Part shown: in pieces, positions 1 through 6,875 of the stretch
Layout of the letters: each line of letters starts with the position of its first letter
Position numbering within the stretch: the stretch's first letter is position 1
Source: DASZHJ01 sp035541215
GTDB taxonomy: Bacteria; Pseudomonadota; Alphaproteobacteria; ATCC43930; CGMCC-115725
NCBI GenBank assembly: GCA_035541215.1
Contig: DATKNV010000212.1
Location: 1 to 9,517 of the forward strand
Direction: 5' to 3'
Length of the DNA: 9,517 nt
Position numbers and translations under genes: made by a program
Notes under the pieces: model-generated
Told to the model about the DNA's origin: nothing
The model's input: the letters and a program-made list of their open reading frames with translations, nothing else
Databases searched by the model: none

Positions 1-65
1 CCCAAAATCGCCCCGCCCCTTCCCGCTCGAGGCTGGACGGCGCGGGTCCCGGTGCTAAGCCCTCA
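1..65. other. Left edge downstream of the binding-protein gene
   Basis: No gene or T-tailed terminator is seen in these 65 bases. In clusters of this type a LivF ATPase gene often follows on the same strand, and it could begin beyond the window edge. Confidence 0.3.
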
Positions 66-1397
66 TCAAGAGGCCGGTTTGCCGCAGTCGCGCGGCGTGA
101 TGCCCTTCTCCTTGGCGTAGGCGAGCGCCGACTCCTTGTACATCTCGGTCAGCATGTCGCGGTCGGGCTGGATCCAGTCGGAAACGAAGCTCCATTTCTG
201 GCCGTCCCATTGCTGGATGCGGACGTTGCCCGCGCCCTCGTGGTTGCCGCAGGAGAGGGCCACCGGATAGACCAAACCGTCGGCGCCGAGCTCCTTGATG
301 CGCTTGGCGTCGAGGTTGAGGTGCTCGTAGCCCCACTGCACCTGCTCGCCCTTTATCGGCTTGTTGCCGAAGTTGCCGTAGGCGGTGCGGATCGCCTCTG
401 TGTCGTAGATCGCGTTGACGACGCCGCGGTTGTAGAGCACCTCGCCGACCTTGTCCTTGGGACCGTGGCCGCCGCCCTTCTCGTAGACGTATTTCAGGAT
501 GTCCTGGATCACCGGGAAGTTGGTGCCGGTGGCGTGGAAGGTGCCGGACTTGTAGCCCTTGGCCTGGGCGCCAGCGGGAACCACGTCGGGCTCTGCTCCC
601 GACCACCAGACGCCGATGAAGTGGTCCATGGGGTAGCCCACCGCCGCCGCTTCCTTGATCGCGGTGGAGTTCATGATTCCCCAGCCCCACATGAAGGTCC
701 AATTGGGCTTCTCCTGGCGGATCTGCAGCCAGACCGCCTTCTGGTCGATGCCCGGCGGCGACACCGCGAACTTCACGAAGGTGTATCCGTATTTGGCGGA
801 GAGCTTCTCGAGCGTCGCGATCGGCTCCTTGCCGTAGGCGCTGTCGTGGTAGACGAGCGCGATCTTCTTGCCCTTGAGCTTGTCGAAGCCGCCTTCCTCT
901 GCGGCCACGTATTTGATGAGCGCGTCGGCCTGCGCCCAGTAGGTCGCGGGCAGCGTGAAGACGTAGGGGAAGACAGCGCCGTAGCTGGCATCGGCGCGAC
1001 CGTAGCCCATGGAGATCACTGGAATGTGATCGGCGGTCGCGCGCTCGATCAGCGCGTAGGTGATGCCGGTCGAGAGCGGATCGACGAGCGAGGCGCCCGT
1101 GGGCGGATGGTTCTTGAGCTTCTCGTAGCACTCCACGCCCTTGCTGTTGTCGTAGGCGGTCTCGCATTCCTCGTAGGTGATCTTGACGCCGTTCACGCCG
1201 CCGTCGCGCGCGTTGATCATGTCGAGATAGTCGGCGTAGCCGTTGGCGAAGGGGACGCCGTTCGGCGCATAGGCGCCGGTGCGGTAGACGAGGCGCGGGA
1301 TGAACTGCTCGTTCTGCGCCAGCGCACCTTGGGCCCAGAGGCCGAATCCGATGCCCGCGGCAGCGGCCGCTACGAGGCTAAACTTCCTGTAATGCAT
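66..1397 (-). CDS. ABC transporter periplasmic substrate-binding protein, LivK-like (HAAT family)
   Basis: This is the periplasmic ligand-binding subunit of the branched-chain-amino-acid-type (HAAT) importer encoded just upstream. The 443-residue protein starts with a Sec signal peptide: basic MHYRK, a hydrophobic Ala-rich core (residues 7-25) and a likely cut after ALA at residue 27. The mature part has the type I binding-protein fold pattern of the Peripla_BP_6 family, including 'PRLVYRTGAYAPNG' near the N-terminus and 'KIALVYHDSAYGKE' at 178-191. It is longer than classical LivK/LivJ (about 370 residues). Four mature cysteines (78, 90, 383, 438) could form two disulfides. The frame is open upstream to 1526, but the start at 1397 is chosen because it begins the signal peptide and has a strong Shine-Dalgarno site. 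It is the last gene of the cluster seen here. The ligand cannot be told from sequence; a carboxylic or aromatic acid is as likely as an amino acid. Confidence 0.93.
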   Translation of the reverse strand: MHYRKFSLVAAAAAGIGFGLWAQGALAQNEQFIPRLVYRTGAYAPNGVPFANGYADYLDMINARDGGVNGVKITYEECETAYDNSKGVECYEKLKNHPPTGASLVDPLSTGITYALIERATADHIPVISMGYGRADASYGAVFPYVFTLPATYWAQADALIKYVAAEEGGFDKLKGKKIALVYHDSAYGKEPIATLEKLSAKYGYTFVKFAVSPPGIDQKAVWLQIRQEKPNWTFMWGWGIMNSTAIKEAAAVGYPMDHFIGVWWSGAEPDVVPAGAQAKGYKSGTFHATGTNFPVIQDILKYVYEKGGGHGPKDKVGEVLYNRGVVNAIYDTEAIRTAYGNFGNKPIKGEQVQWGYEHLNLDAKRIKELGADGLVYPVALSCGNHEGAGNVRIQQWDGQKWSFVSDWIQPDRDMLTEMYKESALAYAKEKGITPRDCGKPAS

Positions 1398-1567
1398 GCA
1401 CTCCTCCCATCCGGTATGGCGGTTGTTTCCGATGTCGTTTTTATCGCCGCAGCACCGCGAAATACCGCAGGCGCGGGCATTATTGGCACGAGCCAAAAAC
1501 CTACCATTCGCCCCCGCAGAGGGCAAACACTCAATACCCCGCTATCCCCGAGGACCGATGCTCCCGC
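1398..1567 (-). promoter_or_regulatory. 170-nt spacer before the binding-protein gene, with weak promoter candidate and palindrome
   Basis: The gap between livM and the binding-protein gene is much larger than the 4-nt livH-livM gap. On the minus strand it holds a weak sigma70-like pair, TTGCCC (1521-1526), 17 nt, TAGGTT (1498-1503). Next to it is a perfect inverted repeat, TTGGC-tcgt-GCCAA (1483-1496), which would lie at the start of transcription. Together these could give the binding protein its own promoter and operator, but the -10 box matches consensus at only three positions. No clear intrinsic terminator with a T-tract was found after livM. Confidence 0.3.
1401..1408 (-). promoter_or_regulatory. 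Shine-Dalgarno site of the binding-protein gene
   Basis: Read on the minus strand this is GGGAGGAG, with the GGGAGG core 5 nt before the ATG at 1397. It is the strongest ribosome site in the cluster. It fixes the start at the signal peptide rather than at the in-frame ATG at 1526, and fits high expression of the binding protein. Confidence 0.8.
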
Positions 1568-2659
1568 TCAGTACGGGAACGGCCAGAGCCGCAACTTCTC
1601 CTTCGCGATCTGCCAGAGCCGCGCGAGGCCGCGCGGCTCGACGATCAGGAAGAAGATGATGAGCGCGCCGAAAACGACCTGCTGGATGTTGGTGTTGAGA
1701 TTGACGGGAATGACGAAGCCGAGCTTCGGCGGGAGGTTCTCCAGGAGGAGCGGCAGGAAGGTGATGAATGCGGCGCCGAGGAAGCAGCCGAGAATGCTGC
1801 CGAGCCCGCCGATGATGATCATGAAGAGGACGCTGAAGGAGATATCGATGTCGAAGGCGAGCGCCTCGATGCTCGAGGTGTAGACGAAGGCCCAGAGCGC
1901 GCCCGCGAGCCCGCAATAGAAGGAGCTGATCGCGAAGGCGAGGAGCTTCGTCCGCAGCGGCCTGATGCCGATGATCTCCGCCGCGATGTCCATGTCGCGG
2001 ATCGCCATCCAGGCGCGCCCCACGCGCCCCCGCACGAGGTTCTTCGCCGCGAGCGCGAGCACCACGACGAGGGTGAGCACGAAGAAATATTTGTAATAGG
2101 GGCTCGACCCCGCGCCGGTGACGAAGAAATCGCCGGCGATCGCGCGTGGCGGCGCGCTGATGACGCCGGAGGGCGTGTAATTGACGAACCAGGGCTGCCG
2201 GTTGAAGAGCCAGATCAGGAAGAACTGCGATGCGAGGGTCGCGACCGAGAGGTAGAAGCCCTTGATGCGGAGGCTCGGGAAGCCGAAGAGCACGCCCACC
2301 GCCGCGGTGATCGATCCCGCCAGCAGGAAGACGAGGAGGATGTTGAGGCCGGGAAAGGCCGTCGCGAGCTTGTAGGTCGCGAACGCGCCCACCGCCATGA
2401 AGCCGCCGGTACCGAGCGAGACCTGGCCCGCATAGCCCGTGAGGATGTTGAGCCCGAGCGCCGCGAGCGCATAGATCAGGAACGGCAGCATGATGGGCCC
2501 GAGCCAATAGGCCGCGCCCGCTTGCGAGGCGAAGAGCGGGATCCCCGCATAGGCGATCAGCAGCCCCAGGACGATGAAGATGCGGTCCTGGCGGATCGGG
2601 AAGATCGCCTGATCCGCCTCGTAGCTCGTTTTGAACTGTCCGGCCTCGCGGTAAAGCAT
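1568..2659 (-). CDS. livM: Branched-chain amino acid-type ABC transporter permease, LivM-like
   Basis: This is one of the two inner-membrane permeases of the HAAT importer and is expected to pair with the LivH-like protein. It has 363 residues. After a hydrophilic N-terminal tail (MLYREAGQFK..., residues 1-26) come about eight to nine hydrophobic segments, beginning around 27-45 and 55-75. Family marks include 'LNILTGYAGQVSLGTGGF' (70-87), the cytoplasmic coupling loop 'GRVGRAWMAIRDMDIAAE' (211-228) that contacts the ATPase, 'IIGGLGSILG' (282-291) and a C-terminal 'EPRGL' (341-345). The start at 2659 lies 4 nt after the livH stop, with a purine-rich stretch (GAGAG) upstream as ribosome site, so translation is probably coupled to livH. 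The length fits LivM. The symbol states family membership, not proof that leucine is the substrate. Confidence 0.93.
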   Translation of the reverse strand: MLYREAGQFKTSYEADQAIFPIRQDRIFIVLGLLIAYAGIPLFASQAGAAYWLGPIMLPFLIYALAALGLNILTGYAGQVSLGTGGFMAVGAFATYKLATAFPGLNILLVFLLAGSITAAVGVLFGFPSLRIKGFYLSVATLASQFFLIWLFNRQPWFVNYTPSGVISAPPRAIAGDFFVTGAGSSPYYKYFFVLTLVVVLALAAKNLVRGRVGRAWMAIRDMDIAAEIIGIRPLRTKLLAFAISSFYCGLAGALWAFVYTSSIEALAFDIDISFSVLFMIIIGGLGSILGCFLGAAFITFLPLLLENLPPKLGFVIPVNLNTNIQQVVFGALIIFFLIVEPRGLARLWQIAKEKLRLWPFPY

Positions 2660-2663
2660 CGGC

Positions 2664-3602
2664 TCACACTCTCTCGATGATGCGCTCGCCGAACAGGCCC
2701 TGCGGCCGGAACAGCAGGAAGACGAGGGCGAGCATGTAGGCGAACCAGTCCTCCATCGCGCCGCCCGTGACGGGGCCCCAGTAGAATTCCGCGATCTTCT
2801 CCGTCGAGCCCACGATGAGGCCGCCGACGATGGCGCCGGGGATCGAGGTGAAGCCGCCGAGGATCAGCACGGGAAGCGCGCGGAGCGCCACCTGCTCGAT
2901 CGAGAACTGCACGCTCCCGAGCGTCGAGCCCCACATGATCCCCGCGACGAGCGCCACGAGCCCCGCGGCGATCCAGACGATGACCCAGATCGAGCGGAGC
3001 GGGATGCCCACGGAGAGCGCGGCCTGATGGTCGTCGGCGACGGCGCGGAGCGCGCGTCCCACCCTGGTCTTCTGGAAGAAGATCGCGAGTGCCGCCACCA
3101 GCGAGCCCGCGACCAGCGCCGCCAGGAGATCGAGCGACTGGATGAGGATGTTCCCGATGAAGATCGGGCCGCCGGAGAGTCCGACGTCGAGCGGCCTGAC
3201 GTCGCCGCCCCAGACGATCTGCCCGAGGCCGCGCAGGAAGTAGGTGATGCCGATCGTCGCCATGAAGAGGATGATCTGCTCCTGGTTGACGAGGGGACGC
3301 AGCACCAGGCGCTCGGCCGCGTAGGCCAGCACGATCATCACGACGACTGTGACGAGGAGCGCGCCCCAAATTCCGGCGCCGCTGTCGATGCAGCCCGCGA
3401 AGTTGAGCGCGGCGAAGAGCACCATGGTGCCCTGCGCGAAATTGAACACGCCCGAGGCCTTGTAGATCAGCACGAACCCGAGCGCCACCAGCGAATAGAG
3501 CACGCCGCTCAGCAACCCCCCGATCAGCACCGTCGCGAAATTCGCGGGGTCCGAGGCCATGGCCACGAAGGGGCCGATGAAGATCGCGTAGAGCGTGTCC
3601 AT
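2664..3602 (-). CDS. livH: Branched-chain amino acid-type ABC transporter permease, LivH-like
   Basis: This is the second inner-membrane permease of the HAAT importer, with 312 residues and about eight hydrophobic segments. Recognisable LivH features are the N-terminal 'LLSGVLYSLVALGFVLIYKA' (30-49) followed by 'GVFNFAQG', the cytoplasmic coupling loop 'TRVGRALRAVADDHQAA' (179-195), 'LGGFTSIPGAIVGGLIVG' (248-265) and the terminal 'FRPQGLFG' (298-305). The ATG at 3602 gives the usual family length, and only a weak ribosome site lies before it. It is separated from livG by 204 nt of palindromic repeat but stays on the same strand, with livM 4 nt behind. A longer open frame over the same DNA is a shadow, since all family motifs are in this frame. 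Confidence 0.93.
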   Translation of the reverse strand: MDTLYAIFIGPFVAMASDPANFATVLIGGLLSGVLYSLVALGFVLIYKASGVFNFAQGTMVLFAALNFAGCIDSGAGIWGALLVTVVVMIVLAYAAERLVLRPLVNQEQIILFMATIGITYFLRGLGQIVWGGDVRPLDVGLSGGPIFIGNILIQSLDLLAALVAGSLVAALAIFFQKTRVGRALRAVADDHQAALSVGIPLRSIWVIVWIAAGLVALVAGIMWGSTLGSVQFSIEQVALRALPVLILGGFTSIPGAIVGGLIVGSTEKIAEFYWGPVTGGAMEDWFAYMLALVFLLFRPQGLFGERIIERV

Positions 3603-3806
3603 CAGCCGCCAGCCTCAGCGCCGTGAGGGAGGGAGAAGTCTCGCCCCTCCCCCCTCGAGGGTGAGGGTAGGGAGGGGGGAGCAACCGGCACGATTTCTTC
3701 GCCGCTACCGCGGCGCTGCTCCCCACCCGTCGACGCTATCGCGTCGCCGACCTCCCCCTCGAGGGGGGAGGGGGACACCGCGTGGGAATCGCGATGCAGC
3801 ATGCCG
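3603..3806 (-). other. 204-nt spacer between livG and livH
   Basis: This spacer holds no gene. Most of it is the palindromic repeat region described separately (3636-3775). No sigma70-like promoter for livH stood out, so livH-livM are probably transcribed from upstream through the repeat. Confidence 0.5.
3636..3775. repeat. Mosaic of GC-rich extragenic palindromes (REP-like)
   Basis: Two modules share the 12-mer CCCCCTCGAGGG (3650-3661 and 3754-3765), centred on the palindrome CTCGAG. Between them lie two perfect 6-bp stems with 4-nt loops: CGCCGC-tacc-GCGGCG (3700-3715) and CGACGC-tatc-GCGTCG (3731-3746). The right module, 3751-3771, folds into a long C/G stem with a single bulge. Conceptual translation gives peptides such as 'SPLEGEVG' and 'LPSPSRGEG', which from general knowledge recur in spurious ORFs made by dispersed palindromic repeats in alphaproteobacterial genomes. 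In an operon spacer such structures can set mRNA stability or attenuate downstream genes. Other copies in the genome cannot be seen from here. Confidence 0.7.
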
Positions 3807-4601
3807 CTACTCCTTGTGCGCGACGCCGAGATAGGCGTCGATGACGGCCTGATCGGCGCGCACCACGTCGGGCGCGCCGTCGGCGATCTTGCGGCCGTAG
3901 TCGAGCACGACCACGCGGTCGGAAATGTCCATCACCACGCCCATGTCGTGCTCGATGAGCGCGATCGTCGTGCCGAACTCGTCGTTGACGTCGAGGATGA
4001 AGCGGCACATGTCCTCCTTCTCCTCGACGTTCATGCCGGCCATGGGCTCGTCGAGCAGCAGGAGATTCGGCTCCATCGCGAGCGCGCGGCCCAATTCGAC
4101 GCGCTTCTGGAGCCCGTAGGGAAGCTGCCCCACCGGCGTCTTCCGGATCGCCTGAATCTCCAGGAAGTCGATGATCTCCTCGACGTATTCGCGGTGCTCG
4201 AGCTCCTCCTTGAGCGCGGGCCCGTAGTAGAGCGTCTGCCAGAGGAAGTTCCGCCTCATGCGCAGGAGCCGCCCGGTCATGATGTTGTCGAGCGTGCTCA
4301 TGCCGCGGAAGAGGGCCACGTTCTGGAAGGTGCGCGCGATCCCCTGCTCGGCCGCCTGGTGCGGGCGCATGCGCCGGCGCGTCTCGCCGTGGAAGGTGAT
4401 GGTGCCGAGCTGCGGGTGATAGAAGCCGTTGATCACGTTCAGCATCGAGGTCTTGCCGGCGCCGTTGGGGCCGATGATCGCGAGGATCTCGTGCTCTCGG
4501 ATCTCGACGCTGATGTCCGTGAGCGCCTTGACGCCGCCGAAGGACAGGCTGATGTGATCGGCCTTGAGGATGGGCTCGCCGATCCGCTTCGCGGATGCCA
4601 T
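3807..4601 (-). CDS. livG: Branched-chain amino acid-type ABC transporter ATP-binding protein, LivG-like
   Basis: This 264-residue cytoplasmic ATPase powers the importer. It shows Walker A GPNGAGKT (44-51), Q-loop TFQN (91-94, Gln93), signature region LPYGLQKR (160-167), Walker B NLLLLDEP (179-186) and H-loop IEHD (216-219, His218). The insert between Walker A and the signature (about 110-140), 'EPMAGMN' after Walker B and 'DYGRKIADGAPDVV' near the C-terminus are typical of LivG rather than LivF. The signature starts L-P-Y-G in place of the classical L-S-G-G; LivG relatives commonly carry Y-G here. The start at 4601 lies 4 nt after the ligase stop with only a weak ribosome site, suggesting coupled translation. 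The partner ATPase LivF is absent from this window. Confidence 0.95.
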   Translation of the reverse strand: MASAKRIGEPILKADHISLSFGGVKALTDISVEIREHEILAIIGPNGAGKTSMLNVINGFYHPQLGTITFHGETRRRMRPHQAAEQGIARTFQNVALFRGMSTLDNIMTGRLLRMRRNFLWQTLYYGPALKEELEHREYVEEIIDFLEIQAIRKTPVGQLPYGLQKRVELGRALAMEPNLLLLDEPMAGMNVEEKEDMCRFILDVNDEFGTTIALIEHDMGVVMDISDRVVVLDYGRKIADGAPDVVRADQAVIDAYLGVAHKE

Positions 4602-4605
4602 CGAT

Positions 4606-6618
4606 CTAGCTCGCGCGCCTGAGCGGCTCGACCGTGGCGGGGATCGGCTGCGTCTTGGCGTTCCTGATCTTGAGGTCCGCCTGGAGCGTGCCCTTGCGCC
4701 CGTCCTCGAATGTCACCTGCGTCTCGATCGCAGCGTGGTCGCGCTCGGAGTAGAGCGCGTCGACGAGCGGCTGGTAGCGATCGCCGATGAAGCGCCGGCG
4801 CACCTTGCGGGTGCGCGTGAGCTCGCCGTCGTCGGCGTCGAGCATTTTGTGGAGGATGAGGAAGCGCCGGATCTGCGAGCCCGCGAGATGCGGCTCCGAG
4901 GCGAGGTCGCGATTGACCTGCTCGACGCAGCCCTGGATGAGCTCGTAGACCTTGTCGAGGCTCGCGAGCTCCGTGTAGCCGCCATAGACGATGCCGTTCC
5001 GCTCGGCCCAGTTCCCGACCGCCTCGGCATCGATATTGATGAACACCGTGACGTAGGGCCGGTTGGGTCCGAAGGCCACGGCCTCGCGGATGTAGGGGAA
5101 GAATTTGAGCTTGTTCTCGATGAATTTCGGCGCGAAGAGCGTGCCGTCCTGCAGCTTCCCCACGTCCCTGGCGCGGTCGATGATGTGGAGGTGGTGCATG
5201 TCGTCGAGGAAGCCCGCGTCGCCCGAATGCGTCCAGCCGTCGGGCCGCTTGGCCTCCGCGGTCGCCTGCGGGTTCTTGTAATAGCCCGCGAAGACGCCGG
5301 GGCTCCGATAGAGCACCTCGCCATCGTCGCTGATCCTGATCTCGGCGCCGCTCACGGTAGTGCCGACGGTGTCGGGGCGAACTTGCCCGTTCGGCTGGAT
5401 GCACAGGAACACCGAGCACTCGGTCATGCCGTAGAGCTGCTTGATGTTCATGCCGAGCGAGCGATAGAAATTGAAGATGTCGGGCCCGATCGCCTCGCCC
5501 GCGGTGTAGGCGAGGCGGATGCGGCTGAAGCCCAGCGTGTTCTTGAGCGGCCCGTAGATCAGCAGATTCCCGAGCCGGTAGAGGAGGCGGTCGCCAAGCG
5601 AGACCTTCTCGCCGTCGAGGATCTTGCCGCCGATGCGGCGCGCCACGGCCATGAAGCGCTTGAAGAGCCAGCGCTTGAGCGCGCCGGCATCCTCCATGCG
5701 GATCATCACCTGCGTCAGGATGTTCTCGTAGATGCTGGGCGGCGCGAAGAAATAGGTGGGGCCGAGCTCGCGCAGGTCCGTCATGACGGTGGCGCCCGAT
5801 TCCGGACAGCTCACGCAGAAGCCCGCGCAATAGGACTGGCTCAGCGAGAAGACGTAATCGCCGACCCAGGCCATCGGCAGATAGGCCAGAACCTCCTCGT
5901 CCTCGCGCAGGCCCTCGAAGGCGATCGAGCTCCAGGTCATCTTGATCACGTTGTCGAAGGTGAGCATGACGCCCTTCGACTGGCCGGTCGTGCCGGAGGT
6001 GTAGAGGATCACCGCGACGTCGCTGCCGCTCCCCTTGGCGATCTCGGCCTCGAGGAAGCCCGGATGCTCGGCGCCGAAGGCGCGGCCCCGCTCCTGCACC
6101 TCCTCGTAGGAGGTGAGTCTGCTCCGGTCGTAGTGCCGCATGCCCCGCGGGTCGGAATAGATGATCCCCTCGATGCGCGGGAGCCGCTCGAGCACCGAGA
6201 GCACTTTGTCGACCTGCTCCTGGTCCTCCGCGAGGATGAAGCGGACCTCGGCGTGGTCGAGGACGTATTCCATCTCGTTGGCGACGGCGTCTTGATAGAC
6301 CGGCACGGCAATGCCGCCGAGGCTCTGCGCCGCGGGGATCGCCCAATAGAGGCGCGGGCGGTTGTCGCCGATGATCCCGAGCTTGTCGCCGCGCTTGAAG
6401 CCCATGGCGGCAAGGCCGTGCGCGAGGTCGCGCACCTGCTCTGCCGCCTCAGCCCAGGTCCAGCTCTGCCAGATGCCGAAATCCTTCTCGCGCATCGCGG
6501 GCCGGTTGCCGCGACGCCTGGCATTGTCGAGCAGCAATTTCGGGAAGGTGTCGAGGGCGGGATCGCCGGCGGCACCCGCCTTGGGCGCGTCGTGGATCAC
6601 TTTCTCGGCAACGGCCAT
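4606..6618 (-). CDS. AMP-forming long-chain-type acyl-CoA ligase (AMP-binding enzyme)
   Basis: This ANL-superfamily enzyme joins a carboxylic acid to CoA through an acyl-AMP intermediate. The 670-residue protein carries the full core set: the A3 phosphate loop YTSGTTGQSKG (206-216), A5 YGMTE (396-400), A7 SGD (465-467, Asp467 for the ribose), the hinge region DRARD (481-485) and the A10 region LTRTRK (600-605), where Lys605 should be the catalytic lysine. 'LFAPKFIENKLKFFPYI' (494-510) and the overall size place it with the FAA1/long-chain CoA ligase branch rather than short acetyl-CoA synthetases. No signal peptide or membrane segment is evident. The ATG at 6618 is preferred over the in-frame ATG at 6651 because a good Shine-Dalgarno site precedes it. 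It leads the Liv-type transporter cluster, so its substrate is probably what the transporter imports, or a derivative. Acyl chain specificity is not readable. Confidence 0.93.
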   Translation of the reverse strand: MAVAEKVIHDAPKAGAAGDPALDTFPKLLLDNARRRGNRPAMREKDFGIWQSWTWAEAAEQVRDLAHGLAAMGFKRGDKLGIIGDNRPRLYWAIPAAQSLGGIAVPVYQDAVANEMEYVLDHAEVRFILAEDQEQVDKVLSVLERLPRIEGIIYSDPRGMRHYDRSRLTSYEEVQERGRAFGAEHPGFLEAEIAKGSGSDVAVILYTSGTTGQSKGVMLTFDNVIKMTWSSIAFEGLREDEEVLAYLPMAWVGDYVFSLSQSYCAGFCVSCPESGATVMTDLRELGPTYFFAPPSIYENILTQVMIRMEDAGALKRWLFKRFMAVARRIGGKILDGEKVSLGDRLLYRLGNLLIYGPLKNTLGFSRIRLAYTAGEAIGPDIFNFYRSLGMNIKQLYGMTECSVFLCIQPNGQVRPDTVGTTVSGAEIRISDDGEVLYRSPGVFAGYYKNPQATAEAKRPDGWTHSGDAGFLDDMHHLHIIDRARDVGKLQDGTLFAPKFIENKLKFFPYIREAVAFGPNRPYVTVFINIDAEAVGNWAERNGIVYGGYTELASLDKVYELIQGCVEQVNRDLASEPHLAGSQIRRFLILHKMLDADDGELTRTRKVRRRFIGDRYQPLVDALYSERDHAAIETQVTFEDGRKGTLQADLKIRNAKTQPIPATVEPLRRAS

Positions 6619-6625
6619 ATGGTCG

Positions 6626-6634
6626 TCTCCCTCT
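6626..6634 (-). promoter_or_regulatory. Shine-Dalgarno site that decides the ligase start
   Basis: On the minus strand this reads AGAGGGAGA and ends 7 nt before the ATG at 6618. The alternative ATG at 6651 has no comparable site, and the extra 11 residues it would add show no family similarity that I recognise. Confidence 0.7.
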
Positions 6635-6855
6635 AGCGCTCGGATTGCCAACGGGAAAACTCGCCGGTCGAGGCGCCATCGCGCCCGGACCGCTGCCCCG
6701 AAACCCTCCCGTCTTCTTGCGTTTTTTGCTTACCAGACATGCACCAGGGCCAAGCCTAGGTAAGCCAAAGGGGGAATGGGGTCAAGCGGATGCGGCGCGC
6801 GCCGCGATCACGGTTGCGCCAGTTCGCTTGCGCCGTTGGGGACCTGAGCCGGAGA

Positions 6856-6871
6856 GGGGCCGCGGAGCCCC
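6856..6871 (-). terminator. Weak hairpin just after the HD-domain gene
   Basis: Five nt past the stop codon the minus strand reads GGGGC-tccgcg-GCCCC, a 5-bp GC stem. It is followed by TCTCC, not a T-run, so it is at best a weak intrinsic terminator and may be only a 3' stabilising hairpin. Confidence 0.25.
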
Positions 6872-6875
6872 GCGC

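Larger units (their letters stand above)
6619..6875 (-). promoter_or_regulatory. 257-nt spacer upstream of the ligase cluster: promoter candidate and palindrome
   Basis: This is the most likely place for the promoter of the ligase-liv cluster. On the minus strand there is a good -35 box, TTGACC (6780-6785), followed after 17 nt by a poor -10, TACCTA (6757-6762). It would give a leader of about 130 nt. A perfect 14-bp palindrome, GCGGCGCGCGCCGC (6792-6805), lies just upstream of the -35 box. No small ORF with a convincing start and no riboswitch motif was recognised in the leader. Alternatively, the HD-domain gene upstream could be co-transcribed with the cluster. Confidence 0.35.

Noticed and set aside
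1483..1500. Sigma54 (-24/-12) promoter suggested by TTGGCACG
   Set aside because: The required TTGC element at the proper distance is missing, and the plus-strand direction would lead into no gene.
210..1883. Plus-strand 557-codon open frame
   Set aside because: It is antisense to the binding-protein and livM genes. Its translation is low-complexity V/A/D/R/L without family motifs, as expected for the mirror frame of GC-rich genes.
2557..3726. Minus-strand 389-codon frame over livH
   Set aside because: It is Arg-rich out-of-phase translation. The permease motifs are all in the 2664-3602 frame.
3602..3802. Small minus-strand ORF between livG and livH
   Set aside because: Its peptide (with SPLEGEVG and SPSRGEG) is the translation of the palindromic repeat, a known source of spurious ORFs.
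4439..6346. Minus-strand 635-codon open frame in another phase
   Set aside because: It is an Arg/Ala/Gly-rich shadow overlapping the ligase and livG. It has no motif and no ribosome site.
4564..6636. Plus-strand 690-codon open frame
   Set aside because: It is the mirror of the acyl-CoA ligase gene. It is rich in D/E/V/H/R with no recognisable domain, whereas the minus strand carries all ANL motifs.
6723..6742. T-run (GTTTTTTGC) as a plus-strand terminator
   Set aside because: No stem precedes it and no plus-strand gene ends there. On the minus strand it is an A-run in the ligase leader.
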